DNA of 64,000 bases from Poriferisodalis sp965215815 (GCF_965215815.1 NZ_CBDCEO010000013.1:1178001-1242000), one strand, 5' to 3'; shown: positions 26,577 to 39,657, counted from the first letter of the stretch. The notes: a model not told the origin generated them from the sequence alone. Made by a program: numbers and translations.

Positions 26577-28055
26577 ATGACCAATACCGTTCCCAACCCC
26601 ACTGTGCCTAACCCCACTGGGCACAACCAGTGGTATCCGTTCGCCAACCGGCCCCTACCGCCAGAGGTGGACGGGCAAGCGGTCAACCCGGCCGTCATCC
26701 CGGTGTTCGACGCAGTGACCTTGCCGCGCCATGCTCGGTTTGTGGTGGTCGGCGCGGGCGTGCACGGGCTGTCGAGCGCCTACCACCTGGCCATGTACCT
26801 CGAGCGCACCGGCAAGGGCTCGGGCAGTGAGGTTGTGCTGATCGACAAGCAGGGCCCGGGCGCTGGCGCTACCGGGCTGGCCTGCGGCTGCATTCGCAAC
26901 ATGTACATGACCGAGCCTCTGCACGCCATCTTGCGAGCCAGCGTGGAGGTGTGGGAGTCCGACCCCGTGAACCTCGGCTTCCAGCAGGTCGGCTACGTGT
27001 CAGTGGGCGAGTCGAACCAGACCGAGGACTACCTCAAGCTCCAGGCGTCGCAGAAGGCCAGTGGATACCCCTCCGACGTCCACACCGGTGCGGAGGCCCG
27101 CGCCTTCCTCACTAACCTGTGGCCCGACTTCAAGACCGAGAACTGCGACGTGGTGCTTCACGAGCACCGCTCCGGGTACGCCGGCACCCACATGGCAGTG
27201 TGGGGCCTGGACCAGAAGTGCCGACAGTGGGGCGTGCAGCGGGTGTACGGCGCCACCGTGACCGGCTACCAGCTCGACGCCTCAGGCTCGGTCACCGCGG
27301 TGGACACCGACCAGGGGTCGATCACCTGCGAGCAGGTCGTGGTGGGCGCGGGAGCGTGGACGCCGCAGCACTGGGAGTGGCTAGGCGGCCCTTCGCACCT
27401 CGACGTGCTGTACCCCGACGGCCATGTCGACACCCAGATGGACATGTGGACCTACTGGCGACTGCTGGAGGGCGAGGTCCTGCTGCCCCCCGGCGTTGAC
27501 TTCCGCACCGCACAGCACAAAGACTCGCCGGTGTTGCACGTCGAGCTCATGAACACGCCGGTGTATTCCGACGACGGCAGGTTCCTCAAGGACCACTTCT
27601 ACTCCTACGTGCGTTATGCCGCGGAGCGGGTGGGCGCGCCCGGCCTGCAGGGCGGGACGATCCCGATCAAGATTGGGCCGAGGGCGGCAGTGGAGCCCTA
27701 CGGTCACCTGAACGACGAACACCAGGCCGAGGAATGGTTCGCCGACTACTACTGCGCGACGTTGGGCATGCTGTTCAAGCGCCTGGAGAACTTGCGGCCG
27801 CTGTTCAAGGAGCGCCGTAATGGCGGCATCGGCGCATTCACCCCCGACAACGTGCCGGTGTTCGACTACGTGGCCGACAACGCCTGGGTGATTGCCGACT
27901 CCAACCACGGGTTCAAGATGATCGGTGTGGGCAAGCTGACCGCCCAGATGATGGTGCACGGCGACAAGCCCGAAGAACTCAAGCCGTTCACGCTCGACCG
28001 CTACCGCACCGGCGGCACCTTCGGCGACCGCAATTCCAACTGCCCCTGGGTGTAG
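26577..28055 (+). CDS. FAD-dependent oxidoreductase (DAO family) at the end of the hut operon
   Basis: 492 residues. The N-terminal dinucleotide fold reads VVVGAGVHGLSSAYHLA (about 57-73), then DKQGPGAGATGLACGCIRN, and near the C-terminus FTPDNVPVFDYV and DSNHGFKMIGVGKL, as in sarcosine/glycine and dimethylglycine oxidases. No folate-binding C-terminal domain. It starts 24 bases after hutI behind AAGAGGAAAAG, so it is likely co-transcribed. The substrate is unknown; an N-methylated amino acid, perhaps a histidine derivative, is a guess from context. The first 15 residues carry a short repeat (NPTVPNPTG). Confidence 0.82.
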   Translation: MTNTVPNPTVPNPTGHNQWYPFANRPLPPEVDGQAVNPAVIPVFDAVTLPRHARFVVVGAGVHGLSSAYHLAMYLERTGKGSGSEVVLIDKQGPGAGATGLACGCIRNMYMTEPLHAILRASVEVWESDPVNLGFQQVGYVSVGESNQTEDYLKLQASQKASGYPSDVHTGAEARAFLTNLWPDFKTENCDVVLHEHRSGYAGTHMAVWGLDQKCRQWGVQRVYGATVTGYQLDASGSVTAVDTDQGSITCEQVVVGAGAWTPQHWEWLGGPSHLDVLYPDGHVDTQMDMWTYWRLLEGEVLLPPGVDFRTAQHKDSPVLHVELMNTPVYSDDGRFLKDHFYSYVRYAAERVGAPGLQGGTIPIKIGPRAAVEPYGHLNDEHQAEEWFADYYCATLGMLFKRLENLRPLFKERRNGGIGAFTPDNVPVFDYVADNAWVIADSNHGFKMIGVGKLTAQMMVHGDKPEELKPFTLDRYRTGGTFGDRNSNCPWV

Positions 28056-28097
28056 GTCGCCGCCGGCCTCTAGTAGTTCTCCCAACCCGCCGGCGAC
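28056..28097. terminator. inverted repeat between convergent genes
   Basis: GTCGCCG (28056-28062) and CGGCGAC (28091-28097) flank a 28-base loop between the FAD oxidase and pheA ends. No T-run; weak candidate. Confidence 0.25.
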
Positions 28098-28108
28098 GCT
28101 GGCGTGGC

Positions 28109-29086
28109 TCAGGTCATCATCTTTCGCAGCTGGCCGAGCCAGGCCACCGCATTGGCCCATGCCTCGTCGCTGACCACAGAACGGTTGCTCGTGGAATCCT
28201 TGGCTGCGGGATACGAACCGAGGAACTTGACGTCGCGCTGTTTCATCTTGAGCGCCCGCAGGCAATCGCCGATGGCGTAATCGCAGAGATGGCCTTCGAA
28301 GTCCACCAGAAAGCAGTAGGCGCCGATCCCGCCGCCGGCCGGGCGCGAGTGCAGGCTGGTGAGATCGATGCGTCTCGACTCGAACTCCATGAGGATGTTC
28401 ATCAGGCTGCCGGGTTCATTGTGATGCTGGAACACCACGATGCTCGTCTTGTCGTTGCCCGTGGGTGGTGGGATTTCACCCTTGCCGACCAGCATGAATC
28501 GAGTCTGATTGTGGGGATTGTCGTGCACAGACGGTGCCACGATCTCCAATTCGTAAAGGTCGGCGGCCGCCCGGCTCGCGATCGCCGCCACACCGGCTCG
28601 TTCCTCGACGCGGATGTCGCGCGCAGCAAGAGCAGTCGAGGCGGTTTCTTCGATCTGCGCCTCAGGCAGGTGACGGTCTAAGAACTTCTGGCACTGCGCG
28701 AGAGCGACTGGGAACGACTTCACGGTGTGGATCCCAGACAGATCGTCTGCTGTGGCGGTGCCAGGCAGTGCCATCAGGTCAAGCTGAACATCCACCACCA
28801 CTTCGCGTTGGATGAGAAAGTCGAAATCGAACGCCAGAGCGTCCTGCGCGATGTTGACGCTGCCCTCGATGGCGTTCTCGATCGGGATGAATCCGAAGTC
28901 CACCGAGCCGGTTTCGAGGGCGTCGAGGACGTGCGGGATCGACATCAGCGGTACCAACGCCGCTCGTACGAGGTCGCTTTGGGTTTGGAGGGCGCTCTCG
29001 GTAAAGGTGCCGGGTGGACCCATGTAGCCGATGCGCGTCGAAGGCAGCAGGGTCGTGGCGCCCGTTGAAGAACCGGCTGTAGCCAT
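28109..29086 (-). CDS. pheA: prephenate dehydratase
   Basis: 325 residues. Decarboxylates and dehydrates prephenate to phenylpyruvate for phenylalanine synthesis. Catalytic-domain signatures: GPPGTFTESAL, IPIENAIEGSVN, TASTALAARDI, and NQTRFMLVG containing the Thr-Arg-Phe motif. A C-terminal ACT domain (about 215-290: NEPGSLMNILMEFESRRIDLTSLHSRP) is the phenylalanine sensor. The ATG at 29086 lies 6 bases after TATCCT, so the mRNA is probably leaderless; longer upstream frames are rejected for that reason and because similarity begins at GYMGPPGTF. Confidence 0.95.
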   Translation of the reverse strand: MATAGSSTGATTLLPSTRIGYMGPPGTFTESALQTQSDLVRAALVPLMSIPHVLDALETGSVDFGFIPIENAIEGSVNIAQDALAFDFDFLIQREVVVDVQLDLMALPGTATADDLSGIHTVKSFPVALAQCQKFLDRHLPEAQIEETASTALAARDIRVEERAGVAAIASRAAADLYELEIVAPSVHDNPHNQTRFMLVGKGEIPPPTGNDKTSIVVFQHHNEPGSLMNILMEFESRRIDLTSLHSRPAGGGIGAYCFLVDFEGHLCDYAIGDCLRALKMKQRDVKFLGSYPAAKDSTSNRSVVSDEAWANAVAWLGQLRKMMT

Positions 29087-29092
29087 CGAGGC

Positions 29093-29098
29093 AGGATA
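29093..29098 (-). promoter_or_regulatory. -10 element of pheA
   Basis: TATCCT, 6 bases before the ATG at 29086. Confidence 0.45.
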
Positions 29099-29138
29099 CG
29101 CATCGCGCCACGGGCAACGGACCCCTCGCTGCAGCGGG

Positions 29139-29144
29139 TAGAAC
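29139..29144 (+). promoter_or_regulatory. -10 element of larB
   Basis: TAGAAC, 8 bases before the ATG at 29153. Confidence 0.35.
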
Positions 29145-29152
29145 GGCAGCCG

Positions 29153-29959
29153 ATGGACGCACAACAGCTCGCCGATCTGCTGGCAGACGTGCGTGACGGA
29201 ACGCTGCCGCCCGACGAGGCGCTGAGTCGCCTGCGGCGGCTGCCCTATGCAGACGTCGCCGGGGCGCGCATCGACCATCATCGATCACTGCGGACCGGCC
29301 ATCCCGAGGCCGTCTATGGGCCGGGAAAGTCGCCCACCCAGTGCGCCCGGATCGTGGCGGAGATGCTCAGCGGGGGATCCGGCCCCGTGCTGCTGACGCG
29401 TGCGCAGCCACAGCAGGTGACCGCCGCGCTGGCGGCATGTCCCGGAGGGACGGTGCACCGGCCGGCCGATCGAGGGCCAGATTCTGCTGACAGCGAGGCG
29501 TTGGCGACGGTGGTGTGGCGTGCGGCGAACGTGCGCAGCGAGCAGGTGGTGGTGGCCTCGGCCGGCACGGCAGACGGCCCGGTGGCACACGAGGCGGCGG
29601 CAGTGCTCGGTGCTTTCGGCGTCTGCGCGACGCCCCGCGCCGACATCGGTCTGGCCGGCATGCACCGCTTCCTTGCCGAGATCGACACCTTGGCGGCGGC
29701 TGACGTGGTCATCGTCGTGGCAGGCATGGAGGGAGCGCTGGCCACCGCAGTCGCAGGTGTAACGCCTGCACCGGTCATCGCGGTGCCGACCAGTGCCGGC
29801 TACGGCGCCGCTCTCGAAGGTGTGACCGCGCTGCTGGCCATGCATGCGTCGTGTGCTGCGGGCATCACCGTGGTGGGCATCGACAACGGCTTCGGTGCCG
29901 CCATGGCTGCGATGCGCATCTTGGATCTGGCCGCCCGCTCCCACGGCGGATCCGAGTGA
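29153..29959 (+). CDS. larB: pyridinium-3,5-biscarboxylic acid mononucleotide synthase
   Basis: 268 residues. Makes P2CMN from nicotinate adenine dinucleotide and CO2, the first step of the nickel-pincer nucleotide cofactor. LarB features: HHRSLRTGHPEAVYGPGK near the N-terminus, then the AIR-carboxylase-like core with ASAGTADGPVAHEA, DVVIVVAGMEGALATAVAG, VPTSAGYGA and GIDNGFGAA. Overlaps larC by one base pair of codons (TGATG). Confidence 0.92.
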   Translation: MDAQQLADLLADVRDGTLPPDEALSRLRRLPYADVAGARIDHHRSLRTGHPEAVYGPGKSPTQCARIVAEMLSGGSGPVLLTRAQPQQVTAALAACPGGTVHRPADRGPDSADSEALATVVWRAANVRSEQVVVASAGTADGPVAHEAAAVLGAFGVCATPRADIGLAGMHRFLAEIDTLAAADVVIVVAGMEGALATAVAGVTPAPVIAVPTSAGYGAALEGVTALLAMHASCAAGITVVGIDNGFGAAMAAMRILDLAARSHGGSE

Positions 29960-31296
29960 TGCACGACAACCCGTCGCCCAGCCCGCCGATTGCCGAGGCG
30001 CGTGAGCCGGCAAACGTCGAGGCCATCCCTGCCGACAGCACTGGATCGTCCGCGTCGGGAGGCATGGTGGCGTGGTTCGACCCGGTCTCGGGCATTGCGG
30101 GCGACATGGCACTTGGCGCATTGCTCGATGCGGGCGCTGACCTGGGGTATGTGGTTGCCCAACTGCAGACGCTGGGCCTCGACGGCTGGAAGCTGGACAC
30201 CGAACGGGTCAGGCGGAACGAGCTCGCCGCAACCCGGGCAATCGTCGACGCTCCCGAGGGGCATCACCAGCGTCGCTGGCGCGATATCCGGGCGTTGCTG
30301 ACCGCAGCACCGCTCGCCGCGCGCGTCCGGCAGCGGGCACTGGCGGTGTTCGGGGCGCTGGCCGAAGCCGAAGGCCAGGTCCACGGCATGGCGGCCGAAG
30401 AAGTGCATTTCCACGAAGTCGGGGCCCTCGACGCCATCGTGGACATCGTCGGTGTGTGCGCGGCCCTCGAATCGCTCGCAGTGGACTCGGTGCGCTGCGG
30501 CCCGGTCGCGGTGGGCAAGGGCACGATCAACGCAGCCCACGGAGTGCTGCCGAACCCACCGCCCGCGGTGGTGAACCTGTTGGCAGGACACCCGATCGTC
30601 GGCGTCGACATCGACATCGAGCTCACTACGCCCACCGGTGCCGCCATCGTTGCCGCATTGGCTGAGCACTTCGGGCCAGCACCGGCTATGACACTCGCCA
30701 GCGCCGGCTTCGGAGCAGGCACCAGGGACCTGCCTGGGCGCCCCAACGTCACCGGCGTGCTGATCGGCGCCGAGATCGGGGCCGTAGCCGATCAGATTGC
30801 ACCACATCTGGGCGCTGCCATGGGGGCCCTCGAGGGAGCCGACGCCACCGAAGCGCTGGTCGAGTTGGCTGCCAACCTCGACGACGTCTCGGGCGAAGTG
30901 CTGGGTCATGCGCTGGACGAACTGCTGACCGCCGGCGCGCTCGACGCCTGGGCCGCCCCGATCGTGATGAAGAAGGGTCGTCCCGCGCACACGCTGATGG
31001 CGCTGTGCCGACCCGACGACGTGACCCGTCTGGCCGATCTCATCGCACGGCTTACTGGCACGCTGGGGCTCCGCGCGCGCCCGGTGGTGCGCACAGCGCT
31101 CGAACGGCACACATCGACCGTGCACGTCTCCGGGCACGCCGTCAGCGTCAAGCATGGCCCTCACCGCAGCAAGCCGGAGTGGTCTGACGTGGTCGCCGCT
31201 GCATCCGCCATTGGCCGCGCGCCAGCCGAAGTCGCCCGGGCGGCTGGATTGCTGGCCGCTGCTGATCCGCCCGACCGTGACGACCCCCCGGCCTGA
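29959..31296 (+). CDS. larC: nickel insertion protein of nickel-pincer cofactor synthesis
   Basis: 445 residues from the ATG at 29959. CTP-dependent cyclometallase that inserts nickel into the pincer nucleotide. Signatures: WFDPVSGIAGDMALGALLDAG, EEVHFHEVGALDAIVDIVG, ELTTPTGAAIVAAL and ETNIDD-like LAANLDDVSGEVLGH followed by KKGRPAHTL. About 30 N-terminal residues before the conserved part are Pro/Glu/Ala-rich. LarE and the target enzyme LarA are not in the window. Confidence 0.93.
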   Translation: MHDNPSPSPPIAEAREPANVEAIPADSTGSSASGGMVAWFDPVSGIAGDMALGALLDAGADLGYVVAQLQTLGLDGWKLDTERVRRNELAATRAIVDAPEGHHQRRWRDIRALLTAAPLAARVRQRALAVFGALAEAEGQVHGMAAEEVHFHEVGALDAIVDIVGVCAALESLAVDSVRCGPVAVGKGTINAAHGVLPNPPPAVVNLLAGHPIVGVDIDIELTTPTGAAIVAALAEHFGPAPAMTLASAGFGAGTRDLPGRPNVTGVLIGAEIGAVADQIAPHLGAAMGALEGADATEALVELAANLDDVSGEVLGHALDELLTAGALDAWAAPIVMKKGRPAHTLMALCRPDDVTRLADLIARLTGTLGLRARPVVRTALERHTSTVHVSGHAVSVKHGPHRSKPEWSDVVAAASAIGRAPAEVARAAGLLAAADPPDRDDPPA

Positions 31297-31383
31297 GGGG
31301 AAACCTCTTGAAGCCCCATAGGTGCCGCCTTCTACACTGTCTGGACGCCACCGGGCAATCCGGCCCGCTTCCGGCGAGGACCA

Positions 31384-31457
31384 GCGCTTGTAGCTCAATT
31401 GGATAGAGCATCTGATTACGGATCAGAAGGTTGGGGGTTCGAGTCCCTCCAAGCGCG
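31384..31457 (+). tRNA. tRNA-Arg (anticodon ACG)
   Basis: Acceptor GCGCTTG with CAAGCGC, D arm GCTCAATTGGATAGAGC, anticodon loop ATTACGG in CTG/CAG-type stem, T arm GGGGGTTCGAGTCCCTC. The A34 is the substrate of TadA, which is encoded at 61465-61944. Confidence 0.95.
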
Positions 31458-31507
31458 CTGAGGGGCATGGCAGTTGCGGAGCCCTGGGCGCATCACAATG
31501 AGGGGCT

Positions 31508-32653
31508 GTGACGGTTCGGGTCAACGTCGAGCCAGCGCTCTACGCGTGGGCGTCCGAACGCTCGCGACTCGGCGTTGAGGAACTCCTGCACAAGTTTCCA
31601 AAGCTGAGGCAGTGGGAGTCGGGCGAGCACACGCCCACGCTGAAACAACTCGAGAGCTTCGCCCGAGCAACACGCACCCCAGTCGGCTATTTCTTTCTTC
31701 CTGAACCGCCTGTCGAAGAAGTCCCGATCCCCGATTTCCGTACGATTGGCGACGAACAAGTTGCTCGCCCGAGTCCGAACCTGCTCGACACGATCTTCGA
31801 GTGCCAGCAGCGCCAAGATTGGTTTCGCGAATATGCCCTCGGTCTCGGGCTTGAGCCGATCCCTCACGTCGGCTCGCTGACGGTCGCGACACCGGTAGGA
31901 CATGCCGCCTCTGTGATGTCAGAGGCGCTCACGTTTTCTGTGGGCCAGCGAGGCTCGAATTGGTCTGACGCCTTCACCTACTTGCGAGATCAAGCCGAGG
32001 AAGTAGGAATCTTGGTGATGGTTAGCGGTGTGGTTGGCAGCAATACACACCGCAAGCTGGATCCGCAAGAATTCAGAGGATTCGCCCTTGTCGATCCGAT
32101 AGCGCCTTTGGTGTTCGTAAACGGCGCAGACACGAAGGCTGCGCAGATCTTCACCCTTGCGCATGAGCTGGCGCACATCTGGCTAGGCGAGACAGGACTC
32201 TCGGACGCTGACTTAGGCAGCGCACCGTCGATCGCAGCTGAACGCTGGTGCAACGAAGTCGCGGCGGAACTTCTGGTGCCAATTGAGGCGCTTCGAACTG
32301 AATTCGCTCCTGCTGCAGACCTCACCGCCGAGCTCAACCGTCTCGCTCGGCGGTTCAAGGCGAGCACACTCGTCTTGCTTCGCCGTGTGCACGAAGCTGG
32401 CTTCCTCGCCTGGGATGACTACAGGAAGGCGTACCGAGCTGAGCTTGCCCGTGTGATGGGGCTGATCGTCGGAGCCGGCGACGGTGGGAACTTCTACAAC
32501 ACACAACCGGTACGGGTGTCCAAACTCTTCGCGCGGTCCGTCATCGCCAGCACTCTTGAGGGCCAGACGCTTCACACCGACGCATTCCGGATGCTCGGCT
32601 TCAAGAAGATCTCGACCTTCCATGAATTGAGCGAACGGCTCGGAATCACGTGA
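31508..32653 (+). CDS. XRE regulator fused to ImmA/IrrE metallopeptidase (second module)
   Basis: 381 residues from a GTG. A compact helix-turn-helix-like region (about 10-65: FPKLRQWESGEHTPTLKQLESFARATRTPVGYFFL) precedes an ImmA peptidase domain with LAHELAHIWLG, where His219, Glu220 and His223 form the zinc site, and EVAAELLVP. Overlaps the DUF4411 gene by 4 bases (GTGA). This gene pair is a recurrent toxin-antitoxin-like arrangement. It is unrelated in sequence detail to the copy at 6837, so it is not a recent duplication. Confidence 0.9.
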   Translation: MTVRVNVEPALYAWASERSRLGVEELLHKFPKLRQWESGEHTPTLKQLESFARATRTPVGYFFLPEPPVEEVPIPDFRTIGDEQVARPSPNLLDTIFECQQRQDWFREYALGLGLEPIPHVGSLTVATPVGHAASVMSEALTFSVGQRGSNWSDAFTYLRDQAEEVGILVMVSGVVGSNTHRKLDPQEFRGFALVDPIAPLVFVNGADTKAAQIFTLAHELAHIWLGETGLSDADLGSAPSIAAERWCNEVAAELLVPIEALRTEFAPAADLTAELNRLARRFKASTLVLLRRVHEAGFLAWDDYRKAYRAELARVMGLIVGAGDGGNFYNTQPVRVSKLFARSVIASTLEGQTLHTDAFRMLGFKKISTFHELSERLGIT

Positions 32654-33144
32654 CGACGTATCTGCTGGACGCGAACGTCTTCATCCAGGCGAAGAACCTC
32701 CACTACGGATTCGAGTTCTGCCCAGCCTTCTGGAAATGGATCGATCATGCGAACGCAACGGGGATCGTGTTCAGCATTGAGCGGGTAGGTGATGAAATCC
32801 GAGCTGGCGACGACGAGTTGGCCGCGTGGGCAAACGACAGACCAGAGTTGTTTCTGGCACCGGACTCAGCAATGATTCCGAGTCTTTCGATCGTGAGTTC
32901 TTGGGCCAGTCGGGCTGGCTATGAGCAAGTGGGACCCGCCACGTTCTTCCAGGTCGCCGACTACTACCTCGTCGCCCATGCTCATGCGCACGGTTATGTC
33001 GTCGTCACCCACGAAATCTTTGGCCGGTCCCCTAAGAAGATCAAGATCCCGAATGCCTGCATAGGTGTAGGAGTCAAATCCATCACGCCGTACGAAATGT
33101 TGCGCAACGAGCGCGCGCGCTTCGTCCTCGGGCCATCGTCGTAG
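32650..33144 (+). CDS. DUF4411/PIN-like protein, partner of ImmA regulator
   Basis: 164 residues from a GTG. LLDANVFIQAKNLHYGFEFCPAFW is the DUF4411 start; acidic positions Asp8, Glu (ERVGDEI) and Asp (QVADYYLVAHA) fit the PIN metal site, and VVTHEIFGRSPKKIKIPNAC closes the domain. Predicted RNase toxin. Coupled to the upstream regulator. Confidence 0.85.
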   Translation: MTTYLLDANVFIQAKNLHYGFEFCPAFWKWIDHANATGIVFSIERVGDEIRAGDDELAAWANDRPELFLAPDSAMIPSLSIVSSWASRAGYEQVGPATFFQVADYYLVAHAHAHGYVVVTHEIFGRSPKKIKIPNACIGVGVKSITPYEMLRNERARFVLGPSS

Positions 33145-33149
33145 GGAGC

Positions 33150-34520
33150 ATGACGATGCAGCGCAGAATCGCAATTGTCGGCGGCGGCATGTCGGGGCTG
33201 GGAGCCGCGTGGGCCTTGCACCACCACCCGGACCGATTTGATTTCCGGCTGTTCGAAGCCAACGAACAGATCGGCGGCAACGCAGTCACGGCCGATATGC
33301 CGCAATCCGACGGCACCTCGGTCCCGTTCGACATCTCCGTCACCGCGTGCATCCCGTCGGTGTACGACCACGTCGTGCTGTTGATGGAGCGTTTCGGCAT
33401 CGATCTCGTGGACACAAAGTTCAACTACAGCGTGAGATACCGCGGCGGCATCTACGCCCACGACTTCGACTCCGACATCAGGGATCAGCTGCAGCCCGAG
33501 ATCGCGAAGTTCCAGCGCCTGCTGAAGCGCCTGCATTCATTCGGTCGCCTGACCCGCGCGAGGTCGAAGTTCGCGAACGCGCTCAACCCGTTCAACTACA
33601 TCAGCATGCGGACCATGCTGAACATGGGCGGGTTCTCGGCCGACTTCAGGTACAAGATCCTCAAGCCGATGTTCGTCAACTTCCTGATGGCGACGAACGT
33701 GTTCGACATGCCGGCAGCGCTCTTCGCCAGGTATCTCGAGTTCTTCGACATCGAGACGGCGACGCCCATGCAGACCTGGGACCAGGGAACGCGGCGCATC
33801 TACGAGAACCTGTCGGCGGACTTCGGCGACAAGATCTACTTGAACCGGCCGGTGCGCAAGGTGTACCGGCAGCCGTCCGGCGTCGAGGTCGAGGACGAGA
33901 CCGGTGCCCGCGAGACCTTCGACGAGGTGATCTTCGCCTGCAATGCGAACCAGACGCTGATGATGCTGGACAAGCCCACGATGCTCGAGCGCTACCTGCT
34001 GTCATCGATTCGCTACGAGAGCGAGCTCCACAACCATGTGGTGGTGCATTCAGACTCGGCCGTGCTGCCCGACGACGAGGTCGAAGTGCTGCGTACACGC
34101 AGCAACCACATCGTCCAGTACGGCGCCAGACCGGACAACTACGAGATCACCTACATCATGGGTAACCAGCAGCCGTGGGCCCAGGAATCCGAGCGGCCCT
34201 GCCTGGTGACGTACAACCCGATCACCCCCATCGATGACGAGAAGATCGTCAAGCGCTGGTGGTTCCAGCACATCGTGCACGACGTCCGCCATGTGACACT
34301 GCTCGTCCCGCTGTTCCGTTTCATCCAGGGCAAGCGGCGGAGCTGGTACTGCGGTGCCCACACGCTGGTCAACAGCCAGGAGACCTGCTTCGTGACCGGG
34401 CTCGCCGCTGCAACTCAGATCGGTGCGGACTACCCGTTCGATGAGCCCACCGCACGGCAGGCGTTCAACTACTACGGCGGCATCCTTCACGGCACCCGTT
34501 TCCGCAAGGCGCGTGCCTAG
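33150..34520 (+). CDS. FAD/NAD-binding oxidoreductase (COG2907-like)
   Basis: 456 residues. Begins with a dinucleotide fold RIAIVGGGMSGLGAAWAL and EANEQIGGNAVTAD, and continues with an amine-oxidase-like body including RYRGGIYAHDF, GTRRIYENL and CNANQTLMMLD. Proteins of this type (COG2907) occur next to cyclopropane fatty acid or desaturase genes; no such neighbour is here. Substrate unknown. It starts 6 bases after the DUF4411 gene but its family suggests that this is chance adjacency. Confidence 0.8.
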   Translation: MTMQRRIAIVGGGMSGLGAAWALHHHPDRFDFRLFEANEQIGGNAVTADMPQSDGTSVPFDISVTACIPSVYDHVVLLMERFGIDLVDTKFNYSVRYRGGIYAHDFDSDIRDQLQPEIAKFQRLLKRLHSFGRLTRARSKFANALNPFNYISMRTMLNMGGFSADFRYKILKPMFVNFLMATNVFDMPAALFARYLEFFDIETATPMQTWDQGTRRIYENLSADFGDKIYLNRPVRKVYRQPSGVEVEDETGARETFDEVIFACNANQTLMMLDKPTMLERYLLSSIRYESELHNHVVVHSDSAVLPDDEVEVLRTRSNHIVQYGARPDNYEITYIMGNQQPWAQESERPCLVTYNPITPIDDEKIVKRWWFQHIVHDVRHVTLLVPLFRFIQGKRRSWYCGAHTLVNSQETCFVTGLAAATQIGADYPFDEPTARQAFNYYGGILHGTRFRKARA

Positions 34521-34634
34521 CTGGCGAGGCAGGTGAGACTGGGCTGGGCAGCCGCATACCAACGTGCTCGGGAACGAAGCGGAGACGCTTTGGGCGAGAC
34601 GTGGCCGCCGACGCGCCTGCGCCGCACAGCTTCC

Positions 34635-34640
34635 TAGCCT
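34635..34640 (+). promoter_or_regulatory. -10 element of the 5-oxoprolinase gene
   Basis: TAGCCT, 6 bases before the ATG at 34647. Confidence 0.45.
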
Positions 34641-34646
34641 CAAGGG

Positions 34647-38318
<3,672 letters not shown>

Positions 38319-38338
38319 CAAATGCAAGGGTGAGAGCA

Positions 38339-39562
38339 ATGAGTGACGAACTGCTGACGCCCGAACGGGTGGAATTGGTCGCCCGGATGGCGGAACTGGG
38401 CCCTGCGTTTGCCGAGCGTGCCGCAGAGCACGACCGCGACGCCAGCTTCCCGCATCGCAACTGGGCCGACCTGGCCGACGCCGGGTTCTTGGGCCTGTGC
38501 GTCCCGAAGTCCGCGGGCGGCCTCGGCGCGGACTTCGTGGGCTACGCGCTGGTGGCTGAGGAGATGGGACGGCACTGCGCAACGACCGCGCTGACGTTCA
38601 ACATGCATACCGCGACGGCGCTGCTGGCCGGACCGATTGCGGAATCGCTGCTCGCCGGCCCCAACGGCAGCGCATTGGATCCCGACGGGAAGATGGCTGC
38701 GCACCTCGAAGCGAATCGGCCGAACTTGTGGCACGGCATGGTCCACGACGGCACCATCCACTCCCAGCCGTTCTCCGAGGGGCAGGCACCCGGGGCTCGA
38801 GCGGGTTTGAGCACCGTCGCCGTGGTGACCGACGGCGGCTATGTGGTAACGGGCCGCAAGATCTTCGCTTCGCTGAGCGGCGCGGCACACCGGCACAACG
38901 TGCTCGCCGTGGTGGAGGGCGATCCCCACCTTCGCCTGCTGGGCGTGCCTGCCGACTCCGACGGTGTCGAGATCGTGGGCGACTGGGATCCGCTGGGGAT
39001 GCGTGGCACCGACTCGCGCACGCTGTTGATGGACAACGTGTTCGTGCCGGCTGAGAACGAGGTGCTGCCGCCCGGGATGTTCAACGCGATGGTGTCGCGC
39101 TTCCCGCAGTTCTACATGAGCTTGTCGTTCAGCTACCTGGGCCTGATGCGAGCCATCCTGGACACGACGCGGACGTACCTGCGCGGCGAGTCCGGTGTGA
39201 AGGCGTCTCGGGATCACCCCATCAAGCAGACCGGCTGGGCGCAGCTGCAGCTCATCTACGACCGGGCGCAGGCGATGACGTACCGCGTGCTCGGCGAGAT
39301 CTGCGCGGATCCCGATCCGCAACAGCTGCGCCGTGCTCAGGTGGCGACGATCACCACGATGGAGAGCGCCCCCGAGATGGCGTCGCTGGCGCTGCGCACT
39401 TGCGGCGGCCGGTCGTTGCTGCGACCGGGCAGGCTCGAACAGCACTACCGAGATGCCCGCTGCGGCGCCACGATGCTGCCGTGGAGCACCGAGGAGCTGC
39501 TCGTGCGGCTCGGCCGCAACGGCCTCTACGACGCCGACGGCAACGACCCTGACCCGGCCTGA
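38339..39562 (+). CDS. acyl-CoA dehydrogenase family protein
   Basis: 407 residues from the ATG at 38339, 20 bases after the oxoprolinase stop and probably in the same operon. N-terminal helical domain (FPHRNWADLADAGFLGLCVPKSAGGLG), middle beta domain with VTGRKIFASLSG and GMRGTDSRTLLMDNVFVP, C-terminal helical domain ending CGGRSLLRPGRLEQHYRDARCG. The usual Glu base cannot be placed with confidence, so specificity is open; it could act on an acyl-CoA or be a flavin monooxygenase-type relative. Confidence 0.83.
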   Translation: MSDELLTPERVELVARMAELGPAFAERAAEHDRDASFPHRNWADLADAGFLGLCVPKSAGGLGADFVGYALVAEEMGRHCATTALTFNMHTATALLAGPIAESLLAGPNGSALDPDGKMAAHLEANRPNLWHGMVHDGTIHSQPFSEGQAPGARAGLSTVAVVTDGGYVVTGRKIFASLSGAAHRHNVLAVVEGDPHLRLLGVPADSDGVEIVGDWDPLGMRGTDSRTLLMDNVFVPAENEVLPPGMFNAMVSRFPQFYMSLSFSYLGLMRAILDTTRTYLRGESGVKASRDHPIKQTGWAQLQLIYDRAQAMTYRVLGEICADPDPQQLRRAQVATITTMESAPEMASLALRTCGGRSLLRPGRLEQHYRDARCGATMLPWSTEELLVRLGRNGLYDADGNDPDPA

Positions 39563-39657
39563 GGTCGCAGCCTGACGTCGCTGCGTCCGCAGCGCTGACA
39601 CCGGACTGTAACGATGGCGTCGGAACGTCAATCTGCCGCAGCGACTCTGTCTATGTG

